DNA of 64,000 bases from Berberis thunbergii (GCA_003290165.1 QNQO01002079.1:96001-160000), one strand, 5' to 3'; counted from the stretch's first letter, positions 1 through 12,428 are shown. The notes: generated by a model not told the origin, from the letters alone. Made by a program: numbers and translations.

Positions 1-1460
1 TTTCTTGTACTGGGAGAGAAATTTTGATATTTTTCTTTGTTGAAACTCTATCAAAATGCTTTTGTTGAAATCCATCAAGTTGTCAATTAAATTACAAGTT
101 AGTGTGAGCAAAAGAGATGATCTCATACTTACAGACATAGTCAATCTTATCTCATCGAGTAAAAAATCGACAATGACTCTTTGGTCAGAACGGTCACTGA
201 ACTACATAGCATAGTCGATTTTGCCATGTTCTAGATCTGAAATTGAACTCTAGTCGCCACCAATCCCTTTTGGCTCTTAATTTCAATTGGACGTATCTAT
301 TTGTGACATTTGACTAGTCTTCTTTTCACCCCTTTTAAGTCAACCTTTTGGACTTAGTCTTCTTGAAAGTTGACTTTGATTGACCGATTTTTTTCTTTGA
401 CTTTGATATTTAAATGTTGAATATAGTTTTTTATTAAATTTAACTGGCATTTCTTATTTGTTTGTTTGGGACGACACCTTCGATTAAGTCTTCTTGATCT
501 CACTTTGAATGATTTAACTTTCTCAACCATTCGCAAACTCAATATGCACGACTTAATAATTTGGTCGCACACTTATACATTTTTTGTTCAAAGCTCAGCC
601 TATATTGATTTTACAATCTTTTAGTCTATTCTACGTATGCCCCTTGGTCCATGTTCTTGGAATTTCTTCAACCTTTTTAGACTTCAGTATTCTTCAATAT
701 TTGATTTTGTACAAAAAAATTTGACTTCAACTTCGGTCTTCTTGTGTTGACTTCAGATTTTGGTTTATCTATATTGACTTTAACTGGCACTTCTAGAATG
801 ATCATGAAATTCCATATAGGTTGAGTTTTATTGGTGGCACTTGAATGACGTAATTAGTTTCCTAGATTACTTGCAAACCCTAATGTGTATGGCTTTATAA
901 CATAGTCATTCATTTATACTTCATATGAACTACTCAAGCTATACAGGTTTTATAAATCATCCAATCTGTTTTACCCCTAAATCTATTGCACATATTTTAA
1001 AAAATAAGATGAGAGACTTTTTATGATGAAACTTAGAAGATTAATGTCATTAGAATCTTATCACCTGGGATATAACATGAATATAAAAAAGATAGCTTGA
1101 CATTAGAAGAATCAGATAAACCAACTCCATATAGTAAACATTGGCTATCACATTTTTTTAGTATGAGAGACTATGCATTATGGTCTCTGAACCAGTATGT
1201 CACCAAATATCTAGATCATAGTGGTTGGTTCACTGAACCAGTGGATGGGTCATATGGATGCTCAACATGTCAATGAGATTAAAACTCTACTTAAGGCAAA
1301 TATTTTGTTGGGTAAAACCAGAATTTAAGGCAGATACCTACAAATCTCCAACCTCTAAACAACAAAGTAGTTACTTATCTACATATATGATAACAATCTT
1401 AAGTTGTAGCCACAAACATAAACAAAAATCAATGTCCGCGTAGGACATACACCCACTAAT
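1..1460. other. Unassigned AT-rich flank
   Basis: No open frame here resembles a known protein. The stretch lies beyond the recognisable 3' end of the minus-strand copia element, and its right part (about 1070-1460) may include degenerate element sequence, because a weak trace of the reverse-transcriptase active-site region (tyrosine-valine-aspartate) can be read near 1374-1390 on the minus strand. A perfect 15-bp palindrome, TGGTTCACTGAACCA, lies at 1226-1240. No second LTR matching the 14208-14500 region was found. Confidence 0.4.
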
Positions 1461-1997
1461 CTTTTGGTATATACATTGATCCACAATGTTCTCTACAAAA
1501 CCAAATGAGAAAATAACATTATGGAATTTTAAATATCATTGGCGGGAGGCGGCTTGTTTCAATCCATATATGGATTTCTTCAGCTTGCATACTAAGTGCT
1601 CACCATCACCAGAGGAGAATCCTTCTGGTTGTTTCATATAAACCTCTTCCTCTAAATCACCGTTGAGGAATGTCGTTTTCACATCCATTTGTTGCAGCTC
1701 TAGGTCAAAATGAGCTACTAATGCCATCATGATTCGTAAGGAATCTTTGTTAGACATAGGAGAAAAAGTCTCCGTGTAGTCGATTCCTTCCCTTTGAGTG
1801 AATCCCTTTGCAACGAGTCGTGCCTTGTATCTCTCAATGTTTCCTAATGAGTTTTTCTTTGTTTTGAAGATCCATCTGTAGCTAATGGTTTTTGCACCAT
1901 TAGGCAACTCAACAAGATCCCATACCTCGTTATTCTTCATAGAATTCATTTCTTCTTTCATGGCATTGAACCATAATTCTGACTCGTTACAACTCAT
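1461..1997 (-). pseudogene. Copia reverse transcriptase fragment
   Basis: The 153-residue open stretch at 1536-1997 is the N-terminal half of a copia reverse transcriptase. Typical segments include YRWIFKTKKN, ERYKARLVAKGFTQ, the first catalytic aspartate in QQMDVKTTFLNGDLEEEVYMKQ, and KKSIYGLKQA. It ends at a TGA exactly where copia proteins have a conserved tryptophan (the family reads RQWY), so a TGG to TGA change is the likely cause. Recognisable codons continue in the same frame below 1536 and then degrade before the second aspartate pair. RNase H was not found. The product would have copied element RNA to DNA in cytoplasmic particles; this copy cannot. Confidence 0.85.
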
Positions 1998-2000
1998 AGC

Positions 2001-2595
2001 CTATGAAAACGACTCATGCTCATTTTCTGTTCCAACATTAAAGTCAGATTCTTGCAGACACACAATGTAATCACTAGGAATTGCTGACTTTCTTGCTCTA
2101 GTGGACCTCCTTAATGTTGAAACAACTAGGTTCTTGTGGATTATGTTGTTGTTCAACTGGTTGTTCAGGGTTTTCTGGAATTTCTTGAACAACTTGATCT
2201 ATTCGTATATTGCCAGCATCTTGTGGAACTTGAATGATTGGTTGCTCAACACCCGTTTGTAATAGAGGGGTGTTGTGAATGATAACCAATCTGTCTCCTG
2301 GAGTGGAAAGTTTATCTCTCATAGAAACTATGTTTTGAAATTGATCACTCCTACTGATTAAGTCATTCTCAAGAAAATTTTCATTTCTTGATTCCACGAT
2401 CCTAGTACTGTGAGATGGACAGTAGAATATATACCCTTTAGACCTTTCAGCATATCCTAGTTTCTTTTCTTTTTGATTGTAAACTCTTACTTCAGACAAA
2501 CACCCCCATACGCGTATATGTAGCAAACTTGGTTTCCAACTCTTGAATAACTCAAAAGGTATCCTTGGGACAGCCTTGGTTGGAACTCTGTTTAA
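2001..2595 (-). pseudogene. Copia integrase C-terminal part and linker
   Basis: Minus-strand frames from 2595 to 2098 encode the segment after the copia integrase core, including the family-typical HIRVWGCLSEVRVYNQKEKKLG and a Pro/Gln/Glu-rich linker. The frame changes near 2100-2190, where a run of RRSTRARK residues, typical of the linker before reverse transcriptase, lies in another frame. The upstream half of the integrase is at 11463-12089, on the far side of the nested LTR element. One target-site copy (TATAT, 2596-2600) marks the junction. Confidence 0.8.
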
Positions 2596-2600
2596 TATAT

Positions 2601-4461
2601 TGATGCAGATTTTATTAACCTAAATTAATAAGCTAATAAACTCACTTGTAATAACCGCAAGTGCATGGTGTCTAACTGGTAGACAACAACAAGTACGGGT
2701 CGATCCCACGAGGAAAGTGGATGCAATTGAATTTAATAATTTAATTAAACTAATTTCGAGGAAATGGGGTTACAACATTTTAAAACTAAACTAAAAATAA
2801 ATTAAAAATAAGAAAAATAAAATATGGATGTTGTGGGGTTTTGTGGGGCTTGGACTCACCAATGAGTTAGCAAAAATATTTAAATCTAAATTACTAAAAT
2901 TATAAACGAGAAGCTTTAGAGATGAGGATCCCTTGCTTACACCGAAGATGTGATCATTAAAATCCAATTCCAATCATATTAAGTTTCTCACAAACATTAA
3001 CAATTTATTTCAAGCAAATAAACTTTTACCAAGTATTAAGTGTCAAGCATAATAATTTTTAGCACATGCTTTGAATATTGATAAAATGTGTATCTAACTA
3101 CCAAACATATCAATTTTTAATCGAACATGAAAGGTAAAAGCAATTTATCAAATTTCTGAAATAAAATTGTAATTAACAATTAAGCATTTAAGTCAGTAAA
3201 ATAAATTAAAATGAATTATGCAACCCTTTCCGTTTGTCACAAACTCGATGTGGTGTTACTCAGCAGATCAGCAGGTGGTCCGAACACAAATCCAGAGAAA
3301 ATGTTCCAAAATGCTCTATGGTTGCTAAAAAAGAAGTCGGGGTGCCAATAACCAACTGATTTGAAAATTAGTTGGTTCCCGCCAAATTTTTCTGCACTGT
3401 GCACCTTCGTCTCTAGCGAGCAGCGCCGCTCGCTGCGCCTCATTTTCGCTCCTTCGTCCTCCAATCGGCTCTAGTACCTGCAAAAGAGAGAGAGGGATGG
3501 AAGAACAGAGAGAGATGCGATAAGAACACAAAAAAAACAGAGAGAAGAATGCGATGACTGCCCTGTTTCTGTGGCAGTAATGGTGTGCGAGCGGTTGCGC
3601 CGCTTGCTCTGTGGTGGTTGCGTTGCTGAAGAAGAAGAATAGGCAGAGAGAGATGGGAAAGAGGACGAGAACGGGCGATTGAGACAGGGAAGCGCTGTCC
3701 TCTTTCTACTCCTGTCGCGGCGGTTGCATGCTGGCTGACGCGCCGCTTGCGTCGGTGGTCATGAGAGAGGGAGACAGGAAGGAGGCCGAGACGAAGAGAG
3801 GGCGGTGAAGGTGAAACTCGGTAGTGTGGACGGTCTGTTTGGTCGTGAAGTGGAGATTTGATGTGAAACAGGGTTGTCACGCCCCTGTATCACGGTGGTG
3901 GTGGTGCTCGGGTGATGGTGGTGGCGGCTGTGGTTGTTGGATAGTGGCGGAGAGACAGATGGTGGTTGATGGTGGATGGAGGTGGTGATGGTGATGAGAA
4001 TCACTGTATGAGAAAGAGGTATTGATTTTCTGTAATTTTTCTTTTCCCTTCTCTTCCTCCCCTTTTCTCACCCTTTTGTCTTGTATTTATAGAGAATGAT
4101 CAAATTGAATAGAGATGAGATAATGGGATGATTCATGGAGTGAATCAAGGGATAATTGGGAGAATATTCTTTAGGTTTGCTTGGGCTTGGCATTGGGTTT
4201 GGGTTTATGGGTTAGGTTTTGGGTTTTAGTTATGGGCTTGGTTTTGGGTTTAAGGGTTTAGATATGCGACCCTCTGCTTTATACCACTGCTAGAATCGAC
4301 CAATTGTCATTCCTAAAATTGTCGCCTTAATACGATTTCATCGTTCAAGCTCAAATTCCTACAAAATCATGAAAACGAAATAACTACTATAAAATATAAT
4401 AATCAAAACACTAACATATATAAATTAAGGGATATATTATGTAATAATTATGTGAATATCA
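2601..4461 (-). repeat. 3' LTR of the Tat/Retand-like element
   Basis: This 1861-bp LTR pairs with 9491-11372. On the minus strand it begins TGATATTCACATAATTATT and ends ..TCTGCATCA. It contains a GC-richer block (about 3400-3980) with many short open frames rich in His, Ser and Arg; these are repeat sequence, not genes. A TATA box (CTCTATAAATACAA, minus strand, 4081-4094) lies upstream of that block. Confidence 0.9.
4081..4094 (-). promoter_or_regulatory. LTR TATA box (3' LTR copy)
   Basis: The minus strand reads CTCTATAAATACAA, a canonical plant TATA box, followed by a purine-rich stretch. The same box occurs in the other LTR at 11007-11020. Confidence 0.6.
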
Positions 4462-6685
4462 AATATCCCCAAACCTATATTTTTCTAGTCCTCGAGCAAA
4501 ACAATAAAAAATAAAATTCTAACTCACTTTCACAGGAATCATCGGTTGCACTTACCTTAAACGTGCAACAAGGCTTTGAACCCTTAGATTACCTCTAGGG
4601 GACGAGTTATAGTCTCATGAGGGTTTCCAGAAAATGTTACCCAAAAACATTACTGACTCAACAAAACTTGGTCAAACAGTGTTTATTTTAAAATTTCAAG
4701 ATATGCAAGAAACCAACAGTGTCATTTTAGTGTATCAACCAATCTCAAAATAATTTAATATTCTCCAAAAGTTAGAAAAAATTCACAATCATCCTCAACT
4801 CAATGTGTGTGTGTGGATAGCACTATCAACATAACTTTTCATTTCAGAGTAAAACAATGACTAAATCTCCTGTAGAAAGTTTGTTTTAACTTCAAACCTC
4901 TCATGTCAGTCACAGTAAAACACTCAGAGATTTGGTATTTCACTCAATTTATATGTGAGGAAAGAGTAAATAATGTAAAACAATCATTTCACATATAGTA
5001 TTGTGAAGAACGGACTTTTCAAGAATGGAATGAACATGATCTCATGGACATGAATATCAATTACTTTTGGGAATGTTGAATCAAACACCATAGGTCTTGG
5101 TTATTAAATGTCCACATCTATGGAACCAACCTTTACCTAAGATCAACTCGGACTTTGTTGGGTTGTAACGGGGCTTGGGTAATGGTTAATAAAGAATGTC
5201 AAAGGATTCTAACAAAAATTTCTAGGAATGTATACACTCATTCAACGAACAATTAGGGCTGTCAAGAATAAATCAATGTTGCGCACCATCAATTTTTTCT
5301 TCATTCTCACATCTTTATCCTCATTGACATTCTTCTTCTGCTTTTTTTTTCATAGTGGATTTATGAAATATCTCATATTTTGCTCTTTAATGCCCTTTTT
5401 ACACCAAGTATATTCATCCATACACATTCCCATAAAAGTTGGGTAGAGGTTAATGGGTTAATAAATAAAAGTTATTCTAAGGCTCAAAAGGGTACAAAAA
5501 GGTTTATGTTATGGGTAAGTTAAAAGGCTAGTTAATGGTCTAAAAAAAATGTCTAGATCATTTCCTAAGTTCGGGTCAGTATTATGACATCTCAATTGAA
5601 TAAGCCAAGAAGTTCTAGTGTAATAATTCAATTTTGATGTCATTCCCAAAGCAATTGATCAGAAAAATGAGGATAATGAGATCATCAACGAGATAATACT
5701 GACTCAAGAAAAATCAGAGTTTATGTATAACCCTCGAAAAAATAGAAATGTTCAAAACTTTCAGGGTTAAGTCTCCACTATTATTCTAAGGTTTTCTAGC
5801 GCATATTTCACTCATCAACTTCAAGTTATGCTAACATGGCTCATGGTGCAAAGATAATTGAGTTGAAAAATCTTATGAACTAGATCTAACTTAAGGATCA
5901 TACTAAACTTTTAGTCTTTATCAACATACCAATATGTCAAGTTGGCTTGCATTTTCTTGAGCATAAAACATTTAAAATTCATTTTCATAATCGCAAAAGA
6001 CCAAGTTTTCTTGACAGAAAAGCATTTTTTTAAGCATAAGAAAAGAAAATACTACAAAAAATTCACCAATTCATCTCCAAACCTAATCCAAACATTGTCC
6101 TCAATGTTTAACAAAATAATTCTGACAAATGAATGAAATAAGTACATGAGAGGAGGTTAGAACAGTATTACCACGGTGAAGATTTTACCAATTTCCAAGA
6201 AGTCATCCATCAATGAGGCTCACAAACATAAGAATCATGGAATTTTCATTAGAAATCGATAAAATGCAGATTCGATACTAACAAAGAAAACTAAAAAAAG
6301 GCAAGTTGTAAGTCAAAACTGTTATGAAGCTAACGAGTATGAGTGAAACACAACTAAATAGGGGGTACTCGAAAATCAATCCAGACTAATAGCAAAGACA
6401 CACAACTAAAGCTAGGCTGCCTCCTAAGAGTGCTTGGTTTAACGTCTTCAGCCCGACAATTCTCCCTCATGAATGATATATCATGAAGTGACAAGGAAGA
6501 ACATACGGAACATTCACCTCCAAACCTAGTCTATGATATAAACGAGTCAAAAGGGTTAAAGAATCGTATACCAACAACCTGAAAAGTTGAGGATCAGTCC
6601 ACTTAAAAATAGCAACCACATGCGTTACAAGATATACTATCACATCCCAAAAGTTGCAAGGGCACCATCTACAATCATATAGAAC
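4462..6685 (-). other. Non-coding interior of the Tat/Retand-like element (3' side)
   Basis: Apart from the polypurine tract at 4462-4475, this 2.2-kb AT-rich interval has no recognisable coding sequence. Where autonomous relatives carry reverse transcriptase and integrase, none is seen here. Confidence 0.5.
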
Positions 6686-7342
6686 TTATAAAGAAGCTCG
6701 CATTCCTTGGAAGTCAGTAGGGATCTTAAACATGAATGGGTCGCAAGTAGTAATATGCAACAAAGGATCCTCCCTTACTCCTAAAATGGAACATCCTAAG
6801 TCTGGTTCCAAATCAGAAGATTCGATAATTTTCACATCAGGATGGTGAAAATGGAAATCCTCACTCAGGAACATGGGATCCACATAATTAGCCCTGGTCA
6901 ATGGAAATGTGATGTAAGTAGATGTAACTATAGATATATCAGGTGGTACAGGCTCATCGCATAAATCAAACAAAAATGTTGGGCTGGATAGCTCAACAAC
7001 ACCCCCAACCCTAGAGTTGACACTACTTATGGATTGCACTCTCTTACTAGATATCTCTCCCGACTTCTTTGGGACAACATGTTTTGAATTCAATATAGAT
7101 GAAATAATAACAGGCAAAGTATCATCAGTACCTGAAAACGCATACCTGAGGGTGTCAGGTAATTGTTTAAGGTCAAGCTCAGGTGGCTCAACTGATGGGA
7201 CTAGTATTGACTCACTGAGTGGAAGAGGCTCCATTTTAGATTTCCATTTATAACTAGGATCGACAATGGGAACTGAGTCAAGCAAATCATTGACTTCCCT
7301 AATGGAATCATCAACATCAAAGTCTAAACGAAAATGAGTCAA
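6686..7342 (-). pseudogene. Tat-type pol N-terminal remnant (before reverse transcriptase)
   Basis: A 218-residue open stretch. Its residues 50-90 (PPELDLKQLPDTLRYAFSG followed by TLPVIISSIL) match the conserved linker that Tat/Athila polyproteins have between protease and reverse transcriptase. After that the family's reverse transcriptase should start, but the sequence turns into an acidic, serine-rich tail without catalytic motifs. It lies downstream of the gag-tail frame at 7550-8143 in the same direction. It may be a defunct piece of polyprotein or a new short product of the non-autonomous element; the sequence cannot decide. Confidence 0.6.
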
Positions 7343-7549
7343 ACAAGCCTCTAAATGGTCATGTGTATCATGAAAACAGTCAAGGGGAGACTCTAAAAAA
7401 TGTTCACAGTTTGATTCTATGCATGAGTCACTAGGAATGCATATGTCTAATGAGTCAACATGGGAAGGAGATGTCTGTAGTGTCTCATAATATACAGGTT
7501 CATCAATAAATGAGGCTTTATCAGCCTTCTTATGAGAGGATGATGCAAC

Positions 7550-8143
7550 CTATATAAAATTGGGTGAGGATATAGTAACACTTATGTCAGGCATTCCTAC
7601 CTGATTGTCAACCAATTTTCCACTCCTAAGGGTAGTAATGGATTGGACATCTTCACTGTCTGGCTCAGATGTGCCACTAATTTCAAATTGACCATTTGAG
7701 TTGGAAATAGGTTGGCTAGGGACTTCCTCTGACTCTATCTCAAGATGTGACTCAGCTATTTGACTCAAAGTCATCTCAAGTTTCTTGATAGCTTGAGAGT
7801 TTTGTTGATAAATAACTGTCAATTCTGTGATATCCTGAGAATTTTGCTCAAGCATTTCTCCTGTTCGCTCTATAAAAAGGTTCAAGATATCTTCTAATCT
7901 TGATGTGTTGGATGGAGGAACAACTTGATGAAATTGAGACTCATTGTCAGGAATGAAAGCTTGAGGAGTCTGAGGAGTGTCTAGATGGCCTTCATGGTAC
8001 TGACCATGAGCCCATGAGAAGTCAGGGTGATAGGCTAAACCTGGGTTGTAATAATCTAAATATGGATCATAATCAGGTCGTCGCATGGCATTAAATGCAT
8101 TGACTTGCTCAGGAAACCAAGATGGATAATCCCTTGTGTTCAT
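7550..8143 (-). CDS. Gag-tail-like protein of the Tat/Retand-like element
   Basis: The chosen start is the methionine at 8143 (MNTRDYPSWFPEQVNAF); an open frame extends to 8233, but the upstream residues look like untranslated sequence. The N-terminus is rich in Tyr, Pro and Asp (DYDPYLDYYNPGLAYHPDF). A coiled-coil-like Gln/Glu/Ile segment follows (around residues 100-150), then the family-typical TTLRSGK near residue 182, found in Tat gypsy polyproteins between the gag zinc knuckle and protease. No zinc knuckle and no protease motif follow. The protein could still bind element RNA or particles supplied by a relative, but that is inference. About 198 residues. Confidence 0.5.
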   Translation of the reverse strand: MNTRDYPSWFPEQVNAFNAMRRPDYDPYLDYYNPGLAYHPDFSWAHGQYHEGHLDTPQTPQAFIPDNESQFHQVVPPSNTSRLEDILNLFIERTGEMLEQNSQDITELTVIYQQNSQAIKKLEMTLSQIAESHLEIESEEVPSQPISNSNGQFEISGTSEPDSEDVQSITTLRSGKLVDNQVGMPDISVTISSPNFI

Positions 8144-8233
8144 TTTTTTTAAATCACTAACTCTAAAAATATACACAGACTTGCACGCAATCATCAACCA
8201 ATAAATGCACAAGAAACATGCCTCCCAAAGCAA

Positions 8234-9490
8234 TCAACATTTTTGAGATCAATTATCTTTTTATCTTTGGCGGACAATTATTTCTTATGTAATCTTTATG
8301 ACAAAGCAATTGGTGCTACAAGTTGATCCTAAGAGTGTACACTTTACACCGCAAAATTCAAAATCAGTAGGCTAGAGTTTTTTTTTCAAAGAAACCAGAT
8401 TATCGCACAAGAGAAGGAGGCACAATGGTCCAATTAAGTACTTCCTTGTGCTAACGCTCTGTAAGCCAATAGATGTGAAGAATGATGTGATGTTAAATGT
8501 ACACTTGAGGCTTGTCTTCCTAATCCAAAACTGTTAGTTACACCAATCCTTCTTGTGGATCGTAGCTTATTTATGACTCGGCGTACCGGGTAAATTACCC
8601 TTGTGGTAGTGACCTCTCGGAGTTCATTGAATGATTAAACCCATCGTCACTTTTAGCAACGGTCAACACAAAAATTATTAGATTCGCCTTGGTCTTGGTT
8701 GTCCTATGAACACCGTACCTAAAAGATGACTCTATCTAACTTGCTAACTGATTTTAATTATGTTTGGATATTGGTTGCACACAGCTGGAGTGATGAGGTG
8801 GGGATATCGACTCCCACCAGTTTCTATTTAGAAGTCGAGTCTACTTATTATGAATTACTAAAGTTTAGCATCCACAATTACAGTAATTAAACAACCAATC
8901 ACACAATTTCAAACAATTACACAAAGCACCCGGTCGCTAATACATTGCGTGTGATAGAAATACTTACAGTGTGCGTATTCCGTTCTGCACAAAAAGTTAG
9001 CACAATAAAAAAATGTCCGACTTCTTTTTATCCGTTTCACTCTACACACAAGCACATGCAAATAAATTTACTGATCTTGGTCGTAGAAGTCAGATTTCTA
9101 AATCATAAAAACAAAAATTATTGGGTAACAATTAAAATTGTTTCTCTATAATTTCTTTTGACTTAGAAAATTTTGGGGTTTTTTTTTGGTGATTAAACAA
9201 AATGAAAAACAGTAGAGTTTAAAAATTATTACACCACACACTCGTAAAACGAGGTGAAAATAAAATTAAAACTCTCCTCACAAAAAAAAAACTTTGCTTG
9301 ATGTTTGCAGGATCGTCCAATTTTCTCGAGAAGCGTGTATTCTGCAAAATCAAACACAAAATGAGTGTAAAAAGAACTTAATAAAATAAAAATAAAAATT
9401 TATTTTTTTCTGAATTTTTTTTTAAATTAGAGAAAATAAATCTTAAATTCAATTACACCGCTACCTTCTCCGGCAACGGCGCCAAAAACT
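8234..9490 (-). other. 5' leader of the Tat/Retand-like element with tRNA primer site
   Basis: The primer-binding site TGGCGCCGTTGCCGGAGAAG lies at 9465-9484 on the minus strand, six bases from the LTR edge. The rest of this 1.25-kb leader is AT-rich with no recognisable coding sequence, the usual long untranslated leader of this lineage. Confidence 0.65.
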
Positions 9491-11372
9491 TGTTGCGGGC
9501 TTAACCGACCTAGATAAATAGGCCAATTTGGCCCACTTGTAATAACCGAAAGTGCACGGTGTCTAACTGGTAGACAACGGCAAGTACAGGTCGATCCCAC
9601 GAGGATAGTGGATGCAATTGAATTTAATAATTTAATTAAACTAATTTCGAGAAAATGGGGTTACAACATTTTTAAAACTAAACTAAAAATAAATTAAAAA
9701 TAAGAAAAATAAAATAAAAGATGGATGTTGTGGGGTTTTGTGGAGCTTGGATTCACCAATGAGTTAGCAAAAATATTTAAATCTAAATTACTAAAATTAT
9801 AAACGAGAAGCTTTAGGGACGAGGATCCCTTGCTTACACCGAAGATGTGATCATTAAAATCCAATTCCAATCATATTAAGTTTCTCACAAACATTAACAA
9901 TTTATTTCAAGCAAATAAACTTTTACCAAGCATTAAGTGTCTTTTTAAGGCACACTTAATCAAACTTCAAGCTTAATAATTTTTAGCAATTGCTTTGAAT
10001 ATTGATAAAATGTGTACCTAACTACCAAACATATCAATTTTTAATCGAACATAAAAGGTGAAAGCAATTTATCTAATTTATGAAATAAAATTGTAATTAA
10101 CAATTAAGCATTTAAGTCAGTAAAATAAATTAAAATGAATTATGCAACCCTTTTGGCTTGTTGCAAACTCGATGTGGTGGTAATCAGCAGATCAGCAGGT
10201 GGTCCAAACACAAATCCCGAGAAAATGTTCCAAAATGCTCTGTGGCTGCTTAAAGAGAAGTCGGGATGCCAATATCCAACTAATTCGAAAATCAGTTGGT
10301 TCCCGCCAGATTTTTCTGCACTATGCACCTTCTTCTCCAGCTAGCAGCGTCGCTCGCTGCGCCTCGTTTCCGCTCCTTCATCTTCCAACCGGCTCCAGTA
10401 CCTGCAAAAGAGAGAGAGGGATGGAAGAACAGAGAGAGATGCGATAAGAACACAAAAAATAGAGAGAATAATGCGATGATTGCCCTGCTTCTGTGGCAGT
10501 GGTGGTGTGCGAGCGGTTGCACCGCTTGCTCTGTGGTGGTTGCGTTGCTGAAGAAGAAGAACAGGCAGAGATAGAGATGGGAGAGAGGACGAGAACGGGC
10601 GACAAAGACAGGGAAGCCCTGCCCTGTTTCTGCTCCTGTCGCGGCGGTTGCGTCAGGGCTGACGCGCCGCTTGCGACAGTGGTCGTGAGAGAGGGGGACA
10701 GGAAGGAGGCTGAGACGAAGAGAGGGCGGTGATGGCGAAACTCGGTAGTGTGGATGGTCTGTTTGGGTCGTGAAGTGGAAATTTGATGTGAAACAGGGTT
10801 GTCACGCCCCTGTATCACGGTGCTGGTGGTGCTCGGGTGATGGTGGTGACGGCTGTGGTTGTTGGATGGTGGCGGAGAGACAGATGGTGGTTGATGGTGG
10901 ATGGAGGTGGTGATGGTGATGAGAATCACTGTATGAGAAAAAGGTATTGATTTTCTGTAATTTTTCTTTTCCCTTCTCTTCCTCCCCTTTTATCACCATT
11001 TTCTCTTGTATTTATAGAGAATGATCAAAATGAATAGAGATGAGATAAATGGATGATTCATGGAGTGAATCAAGGTAAAATCAAGGGATAATTGAGAGAA
11101 TATTCTTTAGGTTTGCTTGGGCTTGGCATTGGGTTTGTGGTTATGGGCTTGGTTTTGGGTTTAAGGGTTTAGATATGTGACCCTCTACTTTGTACCACCG
11201 CTAGAATCGACCAATTGTCATTCCTTAAATTGTCTCCTTAATACGATTTCATCGTTCACGCTCAAATTCCTACAAAGACATGAAAACGAAATAATTACTA
11301 TAAAATATAATAATCGAAACACTAACATATATAAATTAAGGGATATATTATGTAATAATTATGTGAATATCA
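9491..11372 (-). repeat. 5' LTR of the Tat/Retand-like element
   Basis: This 1882-bp LTR pairs with 2601-4461. Its promoter TATA box is on the minus strand at 11007-11020. It carries an extra block near 9940-9970 (cacacttaatcaaac) that the other LTR lacks. The outer edge is followed by the target-site copy TATAT at 11373-11377. Confidence 0.9.
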
Positions 11373-11377
11373 TATAT

Positions 11378-12428
11378 ACACCACCGTCTTAAGAGCTTCG
11401 ACCCATAAGGAATTAAGTAGCTTAGAGCTACTAATCATACTACGCACCATGTCCATCAAGGTTCAGTTTCTTATTTTCGCTACACCATTTTGGTCTGGAG
11501 AACCTGGCATAGTGTATTGGGCAACTATCCCATTTTCTTGAAGAAACTCCGCAAATAAGCCAAGTGCTTGTCCATATTCAGTATATCTGTCATAATACTC
11601 TCCACTTCTATCAGTCCACACGATCTTGATTTGTTTTTCACATTGTTTCTCTACTTCAGTCTTGAAGACTTTAAAAGCATCTAAGGCTTCGTCTTTATTA
11701 TGAAGCATGTAGAGATACATATATAGTGAGTAGTCATCTATAAAGGTGATGAAGTATTTCTGACCATATGCGTCCATGTCTGGACAACATATATCTGAAT
11801 GTATGATTTCTAATATGTTTGTGCTCCTCTTGGCACCTTTCTTTGACTTGTGGGTCTTCTTTCCCTTAATGCAGTCCATGCAAGTACAAAAATTAGTAAA
11901 ATCAAAAGTCCCAAGTCCTTCGTCTTTTACTAATTTCTTGATTCTTTCAATGGAGATATGTCCTAATCTCCGGTGCCACAAAATAGAGGAATCTTCATTC
12001 ATAACACACCGCTTAGTCCCAGCTTGAACATGCATAACATCATGAGTGATTTCATTTTTTAAATTAAGAGAAAAATGACCATCAGACAATGTATTGTTCC
12101 CAACAAGTTTAGATTTATGAAATAAATCAAAATGAGTGTCTGAAAGTTAAAGGAATATCCAAAAGGTACAAGTCTTGAGACTGAAATCAAATTTCTAGAG
12201 ATATTTGGAATATAAAAATACCTTTTCAAATTTCAAAACAAAACCACTACTTAAAACTAAATTGCATGTCCCTATGGCCTCCACATGCGAACGCATCTTG
12301 TTGCCTGAATAGATGCATTGTTCACTTCCCACTGGTTTCCTTAGGTTTTGTAAGCCCTGTGAGGAATTCGAAATATGGATTGTAGAACCAGCATCAATCC
12401 ATCGTGTGTGATAACCAGCATCAACCAT
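11378..12428 (-). pseudogene. Copia protease and integrase N-terminal/core part
   Basis: Residues read from 12428 (WIDAGSTIHI) are the retroviral-type aspartic protease: the catalytic aspartate is kept, but the usual Asp-Ser/Thr-Gly triplet reads Asp-Ala-Gly. From 12089 comes the gag-pre-integrase zinc site with intact His-His-Cys-Cys spacing (HRRLGHISIERI, then CMDCIKGKK). The integrase core follows: IHSDICCPD (first Asp), VWTDRSGEY (second Asp), then PDQNGVAKIRN, where the family has a catalytic Glu; here it is Lys. A stop at about 11463 follows. The frame continues to the insertion point and resumes at 2595. Two inactivating catalytic changes suggest long decay. Confidence 0.85.

Larger units (their letters stand above)
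2601..11372 (-). mobile_element. Non-autonomous Tat/Retand-like LTR retrotransposon (8.8 kb)
   Basis: Two long direct repeats (2601-4461 and 9491-11372) start with TG, end with CA and are flanked by the perfect 5-bp duplication TATAT (2596-2600 and 11373-11377). On the minus strand the primer-binding site TGGCGCCGTTGCCGGAGAAG (9465-9484) follows the 5' LTR after six bases, a type common in Athila/Tat gypsy elements. The polypurine tract GGTTTGGGGATATT (4462-4475) precedes the 3' LTR. Between them only a gag-tail-like frame and a piece of pol just before reverse transcriptase are readable. Protease core, reverse transcriptase, RNase H and integrase are absent, so it must have moved with help from a relative. 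The LTRs are clearly alike but differ by scattered substitutions and a roughly 25-30-bp indel near 9940-9970, so the insertion is not very recent. Confidence 0.9.

Noticed and set aside
1226..1240. Perfect palindrome TGGTTCACTGAACCA as an operator
   Set aside because: A single 15-bp palindrome in AT-rich plant DNA with no nearby gene is weak evidence; noted only.
3440..4071. His-, Ser- and Arg-rich open frames in the LTR, repeated at 10292-10999
   Set aside because: Several overlapping frames exist on both strands in both LTR copies. Composition reflects the CACCACCATCACC-type repeat and the GC-rich LTR block, with no domain, so they are not genes.
10135..10447. Overlapping plus-strand frames in the 5' LTR
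   Set aside because: They lie opposite to the element's sense and are not conserved as protein between the two LTR copies.
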